A stretch of DNA of 64,000 nucleotides from Muribaculaceae bacterium (GTDB taxonomy: Bacteria > Bacteroidota > Bacteroidia > Bacteroidales > Muribaculaceae): NCBI GenBank assembly GCA_017409345.1, contig JAFQSX010000017.1, forward strand, positions 1-64,000. The letters run 5' to 3'. How positions within the stretch are numbered: the stretch's first letter is position 1; each line of letters opens with the position of its first letter. The translations under genes were made by a program, and so were the position numbers. Positions 18,097-26,749 of this stretch are shown piece by piece. The notes below the pieces were generated by a model. The model did not search any database and was not told the origin of the DNA. It saw only the letters and a list, made by a program, of their open reading frames with translations.

Positions 18097-19419
18097 ATGA
18101 GTGCCATATTAATAATAGAAGACGATATCACATTCTTAACTATGATAAAAGCATGGTTAAGTAGGAATGGGTTTAAGGTTGATAGCGCATCATCCATCTC
18201 TCAAGGCTTAAAAGCCATTGACAACTCTCAATACGACCTCATTTTATCCGACATGCGCTTGCCCGATGGGGAAGGCATTTCTATTATCGACCACTTAAAA
18301 AAATTAGACACCCCCTCCCCTATCATAATCATGACAAGTTATGCCGACATCCAAAATGCGGTTAATGCCATGAAACGTGGAGCAGTGGATTACATCGCCA
18401 AACCAATAAACCCCGAGGTTCTTCTCGAAAAAATTAATAGTGCACTAATCTCATCACCACAAACAAAGGGAACACCCACTACCTACAAAAAGAGTTTTAC
18501 ACAATCTCCCAAACTCATAGAAGGCAATAGTGAAGTCGCTAAACGTCTTTATGGCTATGTATCACTCGTTGCCCCCACCTCTATGTCGGTCCTTATCACT
18601 GGCGCCAACGGAACCGGCAAAGAATATGTAGCTCATCGCATTCACCAACAAAGTCGTCGTAGCAACAAGCCATTTATTGCAATCGATTGTGGCGCACTTC
18701 TAAAAGATCTTGCCGCCTCGGAGCTTTTCGGTCATAAAAAAGGGGCTTTTACCGGTGCAACAACAGATAAAGTAGGGGCATTTTGCGAAGCGAATGGCGG
18801 AACAATCTTCCTTGATGAAGTAGGGAATCTAAGCTACGACATACAAGTTCAACTACTTCGCGCCATTCAAGAACGAAAAATACGCCCCATTGGCTCTACC
18901 AGAGAGATTGATATTGACGTAAGAATTATATGCGCCACCAACAAAGACCTTCTAAAAGCCATTTCCGATGGAGAGTTTCGAGAAGACCTATTCCACCGGT
19001 TAAATGAATTCAATCTCGAAATGCCACTACTTTGTCAACGAGGAAATGACATCATAATTTTTGCCAAACTATTTCTCAAACAAGCCAACGAGGAACTTGA
19101 ACGCAACATTATCGGTTTTTCTGACGAAGCAATCAATGCAATGCTTAAATATAGTTGGCCGGGGAATCTTCGACAAATGAAAAACATTATACGTCGTGCA
19201 ACACTAATTACTCAAGGCGATACCATTTCACTCAATGACCTCGGTAGCGAATTTAACAATTTGTCCTCTCCTTCTATGCAACTACGCAATGAGGAGTCGG
19301 AACGCGACTTAATAATAAAAGCCCTAGACGCATGCAACAACAACAAAGCTCAAGCAGCACGCATGCTTGGCATTGATCGCAAAACGCTTTACAACAAAAT
19401 AAAGCTACACAACCTTTAA
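18097..19419 (+). CDS. NtrC-family sigma54-dependent response regulator
   Basis: 440 residues. The receiver domain (1-120) has the acidic pair in IIEDD, phospho-acceptor Asp52 (LSDMRLPDGEG) and Lys in YIAKP. The AAA+ domain (about 140-375) has Walker A GANGTGKE (169-176), the sigma54-contacting GAFTGA loop (216-221) and Walker B in TIFLDEVG. A Fis-type helix-turn-helix closes the protein (about 405-437, QAARMLGIDRKTLYNKIK). It must open promoters bound by RNA polymerase-sigma54. The kinase is directly upstream; the heptamer cluster and the sigma54 promoter directly downstream make the next gene its most likely target. Confidence 0.95.
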   Translation: MSAILIIEDDITFLTMIKAWLSRNGFKVDSASSISQGLKAIDNSQYDLILSDMRLPDGEGISIIDHLKKLDTPSPIIIMTSYADIQNAVNAMKRGAVDYIAKPINPEVLLEKINSALISSPQTKGTPTTYKKSFTQSPKLIEGNSEVAKRLYGYVSLVAPTSMSVLITGANGTGKEYVAHRIHQQSRRSNKPFIAIDCGALLKDLAASELFGHKKGAFTGATTDKVGAFCEANGGTIFLDEVGNLSYDIQVQLLRAIQERKIRPIGSTREIDIDVRIICATNKDLLKAISDGEFREDLFHRLNEFNLEMPLLCQRGNDIIIFAKLFLKQANEELERNIIGFSDEAINAMLKYSWPGNLRQMKNIIRRATLITQGDTISLNDLGSEFNNLSSPSMQLRNEESERDLIIKALDACNNNKAQAARMLGIDRKTLYNKIKLHNL

Positions 19420-19440
19420 TTCGACTCTACTTACCACACT

Positions 19441-19509
19441 GAATGTGTGGAATTTTTCCACATTCCACACCACACATTCCACACATTCCACCCCTCATCC
19501 AATTCCACA
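19441..19509 (+). promoter_or_regulatory. Cluster of TTCCACA heptamers: probable enhancer (UAS) for the sigma54 activator
   Basis: Six copies of TTCCAC[AC] lie in 70 bp: 19446-19452 (reverse), then forward at 19456-19462, 19463-19469, 19477-19483, 19486-19492 (TTCCACC) and 19503-19509. The first two make the palindrome TGTGGAATTTTTCCACA. GAATGTGTGGAA (19441-19452) and TTCCACACATTC (19477-19488) are a perfect 12-bp inverted repeat. The cluster ends 41 bases before the sigma54 promoter, on the side where NtrC-type activators bind. The binding protein is inferred from position. Confidence 0.65.
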
Positions 19510-19550
19510 ACACGCTCATTATAGCCAAATTAGATTCTTGTGCCATTTTT

Positions 19551-19566
19551 TGGCATGCGTATTGTC
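19551..19566 (+). promoter_or_regulatory. Sigma54 (-24/-12) promoter
   Basis: TGGCATGCGTATTGTC matches the consensus TGGCACGNNNNTTGCW at ten of twelve fixed positions, with the correct spacing of the two boxes; the mismatches are T for C in the -24 box and T for C in the -12 box. Transcription would begin near 19577, giving a leader of about 50 bases for the gene at 19630. Confidence 0.65.
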
Positions 19567-19629
19567 ATATCTATATATGAAGTCTCATTTTTGAAATTAT
19601 TAATAACTAAAAAAATAAAAACATTAATT

Positions 19630-20067
19630 ATGAAGAAACTCGTTTTAACAGTAACAATGGCAATCAGCCTCAGTGCAGCATTCGCACTTTCTAACACAAA
19701 TAGTTCTAACACTTCTACTTCAAGCAATGATTCTATTGCTCAACCCGACACTGTAGTAAAAAAAGAAGTTATCGCCATGTTTGACAGTACATGTCCCGAT
19801 ACTACAAAGAAGCAAGAAATGATTGCAATGTTCGACAGCGTAAAGCCAGACACTGTAGTTCCTAAATCTGAATTTATGATAGCCTCTTTAGATAGTACTT
19901 GTCCCGACACGACACAAAACAAACAAGACATCCTTTTTGCAGCTTTTGATAGCATCAACACTGACACTACAGTCGTGAAGAAAGATTGTTTCTATGTTAC
20001 AATCGACAGCATTAATCCTGACACTATTGCCACTCCCTCAAAAGCCGCTACATTCATGATTGCATAA
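19630..20067 (+). CDS. Exported protein of DSxxPDT repeats, probable target of the sigma54 system
   Basis: 145 residues. The ATG at 19630 starts a clean signal peptide (MKKLVLTVTMAISLSAAFA); the upstream in-frame ATG at 19540 lies before the sigma54 promoter and is excluded if that promoter is used. The mature protein is almost wholly six units of about 17-22 residues built on [N/F/L/I]-D-S-x-x-[P/T]-D-T: NDSIAQPDT, FDSTCPDT, FDSVKPDT, LDSTCPDT, FDSINTDT and IDSINPDT, separated by Lys-rich or hydrophobic spacers. Two units share DSTCPDT, so the protein has a few Cys residues. There is no membrane helix or lipobox. I do not recognise the family and assign no function. It ends in its own terminator. 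Confidence 0.75.
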   Translation: MKKLVLTVTMAISLSAAFALSNTNSSNTSTSSNDSIAQPDTVVKKEVIAMFDSTCPDTTKKQEMIAMFDSVKPDTVVPKSEFMIASLDSTCPDTTQNKQDILFAAFDSINTDTTVVKKDCFYVTIDSINPDTIATPSKAATFMIA

Positions 20068-20120
20068 GGATTCATAAACAATCTATAATACGATTGTAAT
20101 TATTTAATCAATCATTCACC

Positions 20121-20162
20121 AAGGAAGGAGCATCACACCATAAGATGATCCTTCCTTTTTAT
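20121..20162 (+). terminator. Terminator of the repeat-protein gene
   Basis: AAGGAAGGA (20121-20129) pairs with TCCTTCCTT (20149-20157), extended by CATC/GATG, followed by six T. Confidence 0.8.
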
Positions 20163-20402
20163 TGTTTCATATTAATCGAGTGAAAGTACAAACCGAACAT
20201 AGTTTTCACATTTTTATCTATAACCAGTTTATGCTACAATCATTAAAAGATTTCGTTTTATAAAAATAAGAAAGATTGCACTGTTTTCATCATCTGTTCT
20301 TGTCCTAATCCATGGCACGTAATTTCAACTACATATTAACAAATCGTTCTGATGCCAACCTGCGCCACCCCTACCAATTAACATCTATCAATCACAACAA
20401 AA
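20163..20402. other. Gap of 240 bases without a recognisable gene
   Basis: The A/T-rich sequence between the repeat-protein terminator and the por operon terminator contains no credible frame. A TGGCACG word at 20313-20319 resembles a -24 box but lacks a -12 partner. Confidence 0.6.
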
Positions 20403-20426
20403 AAAGAGGGAGCTTTCTCCCTCTTT
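20403..20426 (-). terminator. Terminator of the por operon
   Basis: A perfect 10-bp stem AAAGAGGGAG/CTCCCTCTTT with a four-base loop, 25 bases past the porN stop; the minus-strand flank is T-rich. Confidence 0.8.
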
Positions 20427-20450
20427 ATACCATAATATATCATTTCGCAA

Positions 20451-21605
20451 TTACTTACGACGACGTACTGATCGCACTGCCGAATTACTATTGCTTTTTA
20501 CCTTGCTTTCTTTTACTTTAGTTTCTTTGCGTTTTACAGGCTTACGATCGTTGCTTTTTTCTTTTGAGCGAGATGAGCGAGATGAGCGAGATGACGATTT
20601 TTTATCCTCTTTCACGGTAGCATTGTCTTCATCTTCTTTTACTGACGTTGAATCATTTTCTTCCTCCATTTGAGCAGCCTTTGCTTCTTCGGCTTCGCGC
20701 TTAGCAATTATTTCTTCGCGATCAGGTATCCAAAGTTTGTTTTCAAATGAGTCAAGACGCGCTTGGATGCTATCTTGAGCACGATGGCGAGCATCTTCAT
20801 CGGGATAAAGTTGCATCATTGACTTATTTTGAAGGTTTCTAGTCTTATAAATATCTCCTTTATACATTGACAACAAGAAGAAATCGTCATAAGTATATTT
20901 TGGAAGATTATTATCATCGTCGGTAAAGATGTATTGTTGAGCCATCCATGGACGGATATCTTGCAATTTCACCCAAAACATTGGATATTTCATCGCTTCG
21001 CCACCAAAATCACCCGAACGATGAAGTACCGGACAGATAGCTTCTACACGAGTGCGCATCTGGTTACTGCGTGAATCAAATTCCCAACGCTCAAGGATAT
21101 AATATGACAACACTTCATTTGCAGGCACATCACTATCATCAATAGTGAACTTGGGGTTCTTTTCGGTTGAACCTTTAGCCTCATCATACAACACGTGGAA
21201 ACGATCAAGCATATCACGAACCTTGATACGATATTCATCTGTAAAAATCTCACGACCATCAAGATACTCATATGCTTGAATCTGATTATTGGCCAATAGT
21301 CGCATAATTATGCGAAATAGGTTTTCTTGATCTTGTGTCTTTTCTTCAGGGAAGAATAATGGCGCATTATTATCATTGTTGGCATCAAGTTGACGATAAA
21401 TAACACGCATCCACATCAAGTCAGCCTCACTTGTAGGCTCTTCCTCAAAGAATGACTGCATGCGGTCAGTTACTTGTGCTCCGTTTTGTTTATCACGATT
21501 ACGGTCATTGCCGTTTCGTTTACGCACTACTTGAGCCTGAGCCACTGATGACACAAAACCCACCATGGCAACTGCTATAATGATATATTTCTTGAATAGT
21601 TTCAT
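20451..21605 (-). CDS. porN: T9SS component PorN/GldN
   Basis: 384 residues with a signal peptide (about 1-24, ending VAQAQ). PorN is a periplasmic partner that with PorK forms the large ring under the outer membrane in the type IX system. The body (about 45-300, with the conserved EEPTSEADLMWMR and YIFTDDDNN regions) matches the GldN family. The last about 75 residues are low complexity: an acidic run, then Ser/Arg/Lys repeats (SSRSSRSSRSK) ending in RRRK. The Arg-Ser part is encoded by three copies of the 9-mer GAGCGAGAT (plus-strand reading, near 20566-20592). It is the last gene of the por operon. Confidence 0.93.
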   Translation of the reverse strand: MKLFKKYIIIAVAMVGFVSSVAQAQVVRKRNGNDRNRDKQNGAQVTDRMQSFFEEEPTSEADLMWMRVIYRQLDANNDNNAPLFFPEEKTQDQENLFRIIMRLLANNQIQAYEYLDGREIFTDEYRIKVRDMLDRFHVLYDEAKGSTEKNPKFTIDDSDVPANEVLSYYILERWEFDSRSNQMRTRVEAICPVLHRSGDFGGEAMKYPMFWVKLQDIRPWMAQQYIFTDDDNNLPKYTYDDFFLLSMYKGDIYKTRNLQNKSMMQLYPDEDARHRAQDSIQARLDSFENKLWIPDREEIIAKREAEEAKAAQMEEENDSTSVKEDEDNATVKEDKKSSSRSSRSSRSKEKSNDRKPVKRKETKVKESKVKSNSNSAVRSVRRRK

Positions 21606-21647
21606 ATTATATATTATGATTCTAAAACTGTTACTCTTATTAATTGA

Positions 21648-23201
21648 TTAGTTTACGATAACTTCAAGTGGAGAAAGGTCGCGGGTTATTCCATCGGGGC
21701 CCTTTGCCTTAATACGTGATATATAGAAACGTTTTCCACGTGATAGTCGTTTAAACTGATCTTTTTGTCGTTGTGAGAAATTTACTCCATTTGACACCTC
21801 CGGAATAGCATTACCCATTGAATCAAAGAACACTGTTTCGAAACTCAATACAGTAAAACTTATATTAAGCAATCCGTCATCAATAGCAGCCCCTATGCCG
21901 GGTGCTTGCAACAATAGCGCCTTTGAGAATGGCTTTCCACCAAGATACTTATCGGTATTACCCTTATCATCTTTATACGCGATAAATGGTGTTGGATTTG
22001 GCAATTTACGCACACGGAAAGTTGTTGTATTAACAGTTTGACTTCTTCCATCGACTGTGGCAGTAACGGTAATAACCGCATCAGAGCCAACAGTAGTAGG
22101 ACGTGCCACCCACGCATCTCCGCTACGAGTCAATGAGCCATTAGTCATCGATGCATTAACTTGTGACGTAGGGATACCGGGCACAGAGATACTTATAGGG
22201 TTATCAATCCCGGCATAAAGTACATTCATCATTGTTGCCGACACGGTTGCAGCCGGCTCAATCACTGTATAAGACGATTTGAAATCATGGCGTGCCATTG
22301 TACCATCGCCACGAGGCACTTCAAGATATCCCGAATAATCAAAGACTCCTGTTGAACCACAATTAAGCTCATACAATCCATTAGTTATCTGACGTCCACC
22401 AATAAAAATATTAGGACGTTGCGTAGTATCTATCGCTGCCAATACAACACGAGCCGAATAGCGACCACCTCGCATCACAATGCGGGAATCAGGAATTACA
22501 AATGCACTTAATTGATTAACTCGCACATCACTTGCATCTACATTTGTAAGCAAGTATGCAAGGGCCTCCCCTTCGGCATATCGCAAGTCGTTCTGAAGTT
22601 TTGCTAACAATGTAATTGCAGCAACAACCGGTTGGCTCTCAAACTTAGAGTTTTCCCAACTTTGTTTCGCCCCATTGCTAACAACTGACTCAGTTGACAA
22701 TATTTCATTTATATTAGCACGTTTTACAGTATCGGCAATTATTGAAGTAATATAGTTACGATAGTCATCTACCGATTTGCGCAACACCACTCCACGCTTA
22801 TTAGTTGGAGACAACATAATAAACGCCGCCGCTTCAAGGTCATCACGACGTTGAATATTATTCACATCGCCATCAGGGCCATCTGCCTCAACAACAATAA
22901 GTGTTTTAAGTGAATCGATATATTGATACAACTTTGCGGTTATTTGACGCACTTCAGTTGCCTTGTCATACCACACTTGACCTTTTTGTGGATTCTTTTG
23001 TGCGAATTCCTCAAGAGTGCGATATATGGCAAGGTTACGTTGCTCAATATTTTCGTTAGTGCGATTAAGACCTTCTTCTACCTGTGTAAAACCATCAAGC
23101 ACATCACTCGACACATTAAGCGCAAGCATTGCCGTTAAGACGATATACATCAAGTTTATCATCTTCTGACGGGGAGAAAGTCTTGTTATATTTTCAGCCA
23201 T
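21648..23201 (-). CDS. porM: T9SS motor component PorM/GldM
   Basis: 517 residues. A short cytoplasmic start is followed by one membrane helix (about 14-31, MINLMYIVLTAMLALNVSSD), then a long periplasmic part of stacked domains. The N-terminal SPRQKMINLMY motif is diagnostic. PorM with PorL forms the proton-driven rotary motor of the type IX system, and its periplasmic stalk contacts the PorK/N ring. It lies between porL and porN, as in other Bacteroidota. Confidence 0.95.
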   Translation of the reverse strand: MAENITRLSPRQKMINLMYIVLTAMLALNVSSDVLDGFTQVEEGLNRTNENIEQRNLAIYRTLEEFAQKNPQKGQVWYDKATEVRQITAKLYQYIDSLKTLIVVEADGPDGDVNNIQRRDDLEAAAFIMLSPTNKRGVVLRKSVDDYRNYITSIIADTVKRANINEILSTESVVSNGAKQSWENSKFESQPVVAAITLLAKLQNDLRYAEGEALAYLLTNVDASDVRVNQLSAFVIPDSRIVMRGGRYSARVVLAAIDTTQRPNIFIGGRQITNGLYELNCGSTGVFDYSGYLEVPRGDGTMARHDFKSSYTVIEPAATVSATMMNVLYAGIDNPISISVPGIPTSQVNASMTNGSLTRSGDAWVARPTTVGSDAVITVTATVDGRSQTVNTTTFRVRKLPNPTPFIAYKDDKGNTDKYLGGKPFSKALLLQAPGIGAAIDDGLLNISFTVLSFETVFFDSMGNAIPEVSNGVNFSQRQKDQFKRLSRGKRFYISRIKAKGPDGITRDLSPLEVIVN

Positions 23202-23247
23202 TTAAGTAATCTTAATTCTTATTATTTAAATCCTAATCAACACAAAA

Positions 23248-24264
23248 TCAACTATTAGAAGAATCTTCATTATTTGGATTTTGCATTCCATGAATGTCAC
23301 CACCCATCATTGGTCGATACATATTGATGGTCATTGCAGTAATCATCTTTTCATATACCGAGTTGAGTTGTTGCATATAGCGAGCCATCTTTTCGGTTTC
23401 TTCGCAGTAACGAGCACTTTGTTGTGAACTCTTTTCATACATATCACGAATATCTTTAATACCACGATTAACGCGATCAATTGAGTCAAGTTGTGATGAC
23501 ACACTCTTCAATTGTATTTCGTAGATTGTATTCAATCCACCGATATTACGATTAAGATCTTGCATTTGCTCTATATATCCGGTAGAACTGCTAGTAATAT
23601 TTTCAGAATTTTCGGTAATTGCACGATAAGATTCAAGCAACACATCCGATACCTTGTTTAATGCTTGTGTTGTTTCGCGTAGGCGCAACATCTCTTCACT
23701 TATAGCAGCCATTTGATCAAGATATTTTTGTGTTGCAGTTGTTAGTTCGGCCATACGTGCCAATTGGTCAGATGCTGCCGACATTTTTGCAATACTTTCC
23801 GATAGTGACATAGTGTCTTCTTCCGATAGATTAACCCCTGCAGGGATACCCACTGCACGACGAGCATCATCACCACTAACCGAAGGTGCAACTGATGGAA
23901 CAATAGGATTTCCATCTTCATCATATGCCACTTCGCCACCGCCAACAATACCGCCATTTACAATCACTCCACCACCATTGGCAAAATCGGGGCGATCTTC
24001 GGGGTCTTTAGAATCAAGAACAGGGAACACTTCTTCCCATTTATATTCTTTTGGAGGACGATCAAAGGCAGTTATAATAAACATCAAAACTTCTGTACCC
24101 ATACCTATGGTCAAGATTTCATTACCAAAGGGGAGGTGTAGAATTTTAAACAATGCTCCAAGAATTACGACAGCAGCACCAATACTATAAGCAAAGTTGA
24201 ATAATCGTTGGCCACCTTCCCAAGAGAAGAGGCGTCGTAGTCCGGCTTTACTAATCTTTCCCAT
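23248..24264 (-). CDS. porL: T9SS motor component PorL/GldL
   Basis: 338 residues. Two membrane helices (about 23-43 and 50-67, around FKILHLPFGNE) form the stator channel; the second contains a Glu in GTEVLMF, the type of residue used for proton transfer. A Gly-rich linker (about 97-110) leads to a long cytoplasmic coiled-coil region. It sits in the inner membrane with PorM and powers secretion. Confidence 0.94.
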   Translation of the reverse strand: MGKISKAGLRRLFSWEGGQRLFNFAYSIGAAVVILGALFKILHLPFGNEILTIGMGTEVLMFIITAFDRPPKEYKWEEVFPVLDSKDPEDRPDFANGGGVIVNGGIVGGGEVAYDEDGNPIVPSVAPSVSGDDARRAVGIPAGVNLSEEDTMSLSESIAKMSAASDQLARMAELTTATQKYLDQMAAISEEMLRLRETTQALNKVSDVLLESYRAITENSENITSSSTGYIEQMQDLNRNIGGLNTIYEIQLKSVSSQLDSIDRVNRGIKDIRDMYEKSSQQSARYCEETEKMARYMQQLNSVYEKMITAMTINMYRPMMGGDIHGMQNPNNEDSSNS

Positions 24265-24303
24265 ATATGAAGTCTATATAATATTCGTTATTAATTATTT
24301 TGA

Positions 24304-25746
24304 TTATCGTTTATTTTGCTTTTGTCCGCGAGCAAACCCGATTTGTGATCGCACACAACGGAAACCAATATAAGATCGTTGCTCATTTTGATATTCCCAC
24401 ATGCGAATATCACTTCTGATATTGTGAGCCACATCTTTCCAAGAACCACCACGCACGATTTTGCGTTTCATCTTATATGGATCTTCTTTGGCTGCATCAT
24501 ATCGATATTCAGGGTTAAGATCACTTGTGAGACGTCCTACGCTTTCAGTATATGCTGTAGATGTCCATTCGCTCACATTACCGGCCATATCATAAAGACC
24601 AAAATCGTTGGGTGAATATGTTCCCACTTGTGAGGTTATTAATTGACCGTCTTTCATATAGTTACCCTTTTGAGGCTTAAAGTTGGCATAAAAACAGCCT
24701 TTATCTTCAGTCATTGGAAGATCGCCTTCCCAAGGATACATATTTTCATTTACACCGGCACGAGCAGCATATTCCCATTCGGCATCAGTTGGCAAACGAT
24801 AAGGCTCAATATATACACCTTCTTTTCCCAATGTGCGACGAAGGAAATCAGTACGCCAATTAGCAAATGCATTTGCTTGCTCCCAACTTACACCTACCAC
24901 AGGGTAATTGCTATATCCACCATGCGCAAAATACATACGCACATAAGGTTCATTATAAGCATTATCAAAGTCGTTAATCCAAGCAGTAGTATCGGGATAC
25001 ACATTTACTATATATGTATTGAGGAAATCATAATCGCCTGTCAATCCACGAGTCACTGTTTCGCGAACGATTGTACCTTCATCATTTATATATGCTGTAT
25101 CTTTTGAAATAATAGGCACATCAGTAGGCACAGGCTTATCGGTATTATATTCTCTACGAGCAGGATCAAGACGGTGTTTGCGCTTTGCTGCTTGTGTGTG
25201 ATTATATATTTCGTAACGATAATTCATCTGTGTGGGGTCAAGTTCTTTGACTCCGGTAATGGGGTTAATGCGATATACGCTCTCTATTGCACGCGCTTCA
25301 TCTTCACTAGGATTTCGCCATGGAATAGGTTTATTCCAATTGAGATAAGGCTTTATAGGATTACCTTCGCGATCTTCCTCTATCTTAAATTCCTCATTGC
25401 CACCATACGAAGGATCGGCAAGACGTTCACGAATAATTGAGTCTCGTACCCAAAACACAAACTGTTTATATTTTGCATTTGTGATTTCGGTTTCATCCAT
25501 CCAAAATGCATCAACCGAAATGCCACGAGGGTCTGCTTTAAGATTCCACGCGCTGTCGGCCTTTTGTGGACCGACTTCCATCGAACCACGGTCAACCAAT
25601 ACCATCCCGTAGGGAGTAGGCTCGGCCCATGAAGTACCACTAACTCCGGTAACTTCGCCGCCTGCCGAACTTTGACCGCCCGCGAAACATGAACTCACGA
25701 GCAATGCGACAACGATAGGTAATAGATAAATAGAAACTTTTTTCAT
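24304..25746 (-). CDS. porK: T9SS lipoprotein PorK/GldK
   Basis: 480 residues. A lipoprotein signal ends at Cys20 (LLVSSC), so the protein is lipid-anchored, and in known systems it forms with PorN a ring on the periplasmic face of the outer membrane. The body has the fold of formylglycine-generating (SUMF1-type) enzymes: DRGSMEVG near the start, WEQANAFANWR, RLPTDAEWEYAARAG, GNVSEWT and GFRCVR. In PorK this fold is structural. The gene is two bases after porP. Confidence 0.95.
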   Translation of the reverse strand: MKKVSIYLLPIVVALLVSSCFAGGQSSAGGEVTGVSGTSWAEPTPYGMVLVDRGSMEVGPQKADSAWNLKADPRGISVDAFWMDETEITNAKYKQFVFWVRDSIIRERLADPSYGGNEEFKIEEDREGNPIKPYLNWNKPIPWRNPSEDEARAIESVYRINPITGVKELDPTQMNYRYEIYNHTQAAKRKHRLDPARREYNTDKPVPTDVPIISKDTAYINDEGTIVRETVTRGLTGDYDFLNTYIVNVYPDTTAWINDFDNAYNEPYVRMYFAHGGYSNYPVVGVSWEQANAFANWRTDFLRRTLGKEGVYIEPYRLPTDAEWEYAARAGVNENMYPWEGDLPMTEDKGCFYANFKPQKGNYMKDGQLITSQVGTYSPNDFGLYDMAGNVSEWTSTAYTESVGRLTSDLNPEYRYDAAKEDPYKMKRKIVRGGSWKDVAHNIRSDIRMWEYQNEQRSYIGFRCVRSQIGFARGQKQNKR

Positions 25747-25748
25747 AA

Positions 25749-26744
25749 TTACATTATGCGTATACTCTTGTGTTTATTTTTATTCTTTTCTGAAAAATCA
25801 AGTTTAAGTTTATAGCCTAGCATGATTTCATGGCTACCGCTACTTGCTTTTGCTATTTCCGACATGTGATAATCGTAACTATATCCGAGATAGAAATTCT
25901 TATACTCGGCTCCGACCATAGCCATTATAGCATCATCATAGCGATATCCAATACCGGCCGAGAGAAATTTATTATATCTTACTCGTCCGGTGATTTCACC
26001 GGTTGTAAAAGTAAAATCACTCTTAACCAATACCGATGGTATCACTTCAAATAACGTATTTTTTATCGGAATATTGCTACCTGCCATAAAATAGAGTGTT
26101 CTTCCGGCCTGAAATTCGTAATTTTTTTCATTTCCGCCCTCGCCACTTTCTGCATTCAGAGTGATTGTGGGAGAATTAACATGAGTGCATGACACACCCG
26201 CCCAAAATAGTTTGTGAGTATAAAATACCCCTACACCAAGGTCAAGAGCATTTCCACCAATATCAGTCGTTGGGATTGCATCATCATTACCTTCATGATA
26301 GTCATCATTATCAGGAATAAACACTTCTGATCCTTTAAAAGACTCATTAAGTAATCCCACTTGCACACCGGCAGTAAATTCTCCTTTAAGCAACTTAAAT
26401 TTATACCCTAATTGAGCGCCTAAAACCATATTTTTATATAACCCAAGGCTTTCTTGTTGCATCACAACCCCTACTCCAAATCGCTTATTCAAGAATTTGA
26501 ATGGCATATCGGCTGTTGCAACAAATGATTGAGGAGCATTTTCAATCCCAACCCATTGCATACGCATTCCTCCTCTAATTTTCACAAAATCCGTTGTTCC
26601 TATTGCTGCAGGGTTGTAATAGTTGGGGACTTCAAAATATTGTGTATGTTGAGCATCAACTTGTGCAATGAGCGACTGTGGCAAAACGAGCAGACTAATT
26701 GCCACAAACCAAAGTACTTTTATATTGAATCGAATATTATGCAT
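25749..26744 (-). CDS. porP: T9SS outer-membrane protein PorP/SprF family
   Basis: 331 residues with a signal peptide (about 1-28) and a beta-barrel-like body starting AQHTQYFEVPNYYNPAA, the hallmark of the PorP/SprF family. In the type IX machine it is an outer-membrane protein linked to the PorK/N ring. It is directly upstream of porK, the normal order, and five bases after porT. Confidence 0.92.
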   Translation of the reverse strand: MHNIRFNIKVLWFVAISLLVLPQSLIAQVDAQHTQYFEVPNYYNPAAIGTTDFVKIRGGMRMQWVGIENAPQSFVATADMPFKFLNKRFGVGVVMQQESLGLYKNMVLGAQLGYKFKLLKGEFTAGVQVGLLNESFKGSEVFIPDNDDYHEGNDDAIPTTDIGGNALDLGVGVFYTHKLFWAGVSCTHVNSPTITLNAESGEGGNEKNYEFQAGRTLYFMAGSNIPIKNTLFEVIPSVLVKSDFTFTTGEITGRVRYNKFLSAGIGYRYDDAIMAMVGAEYKNFYLGYSYDYHMSEIAKASSGSHEIMLGYKLKLDFSEKNKNKHKSIRIM

Positions 26745-26749
26745 ATAAT

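Noticed and set aside
19540-19629. Longer start for the DSxxPDT repeat protein
   Set aside because: It would precede the sigma54 promoter and put 30 residues before a complete signal peptide.
20313-20328. TGGCACG word resembling a second sigma54 -24 box
   Set aside because: The -12 position reads TTCAA in place of TTGC, and no plus-strand gene follows; the next gene is porN on the other strand.
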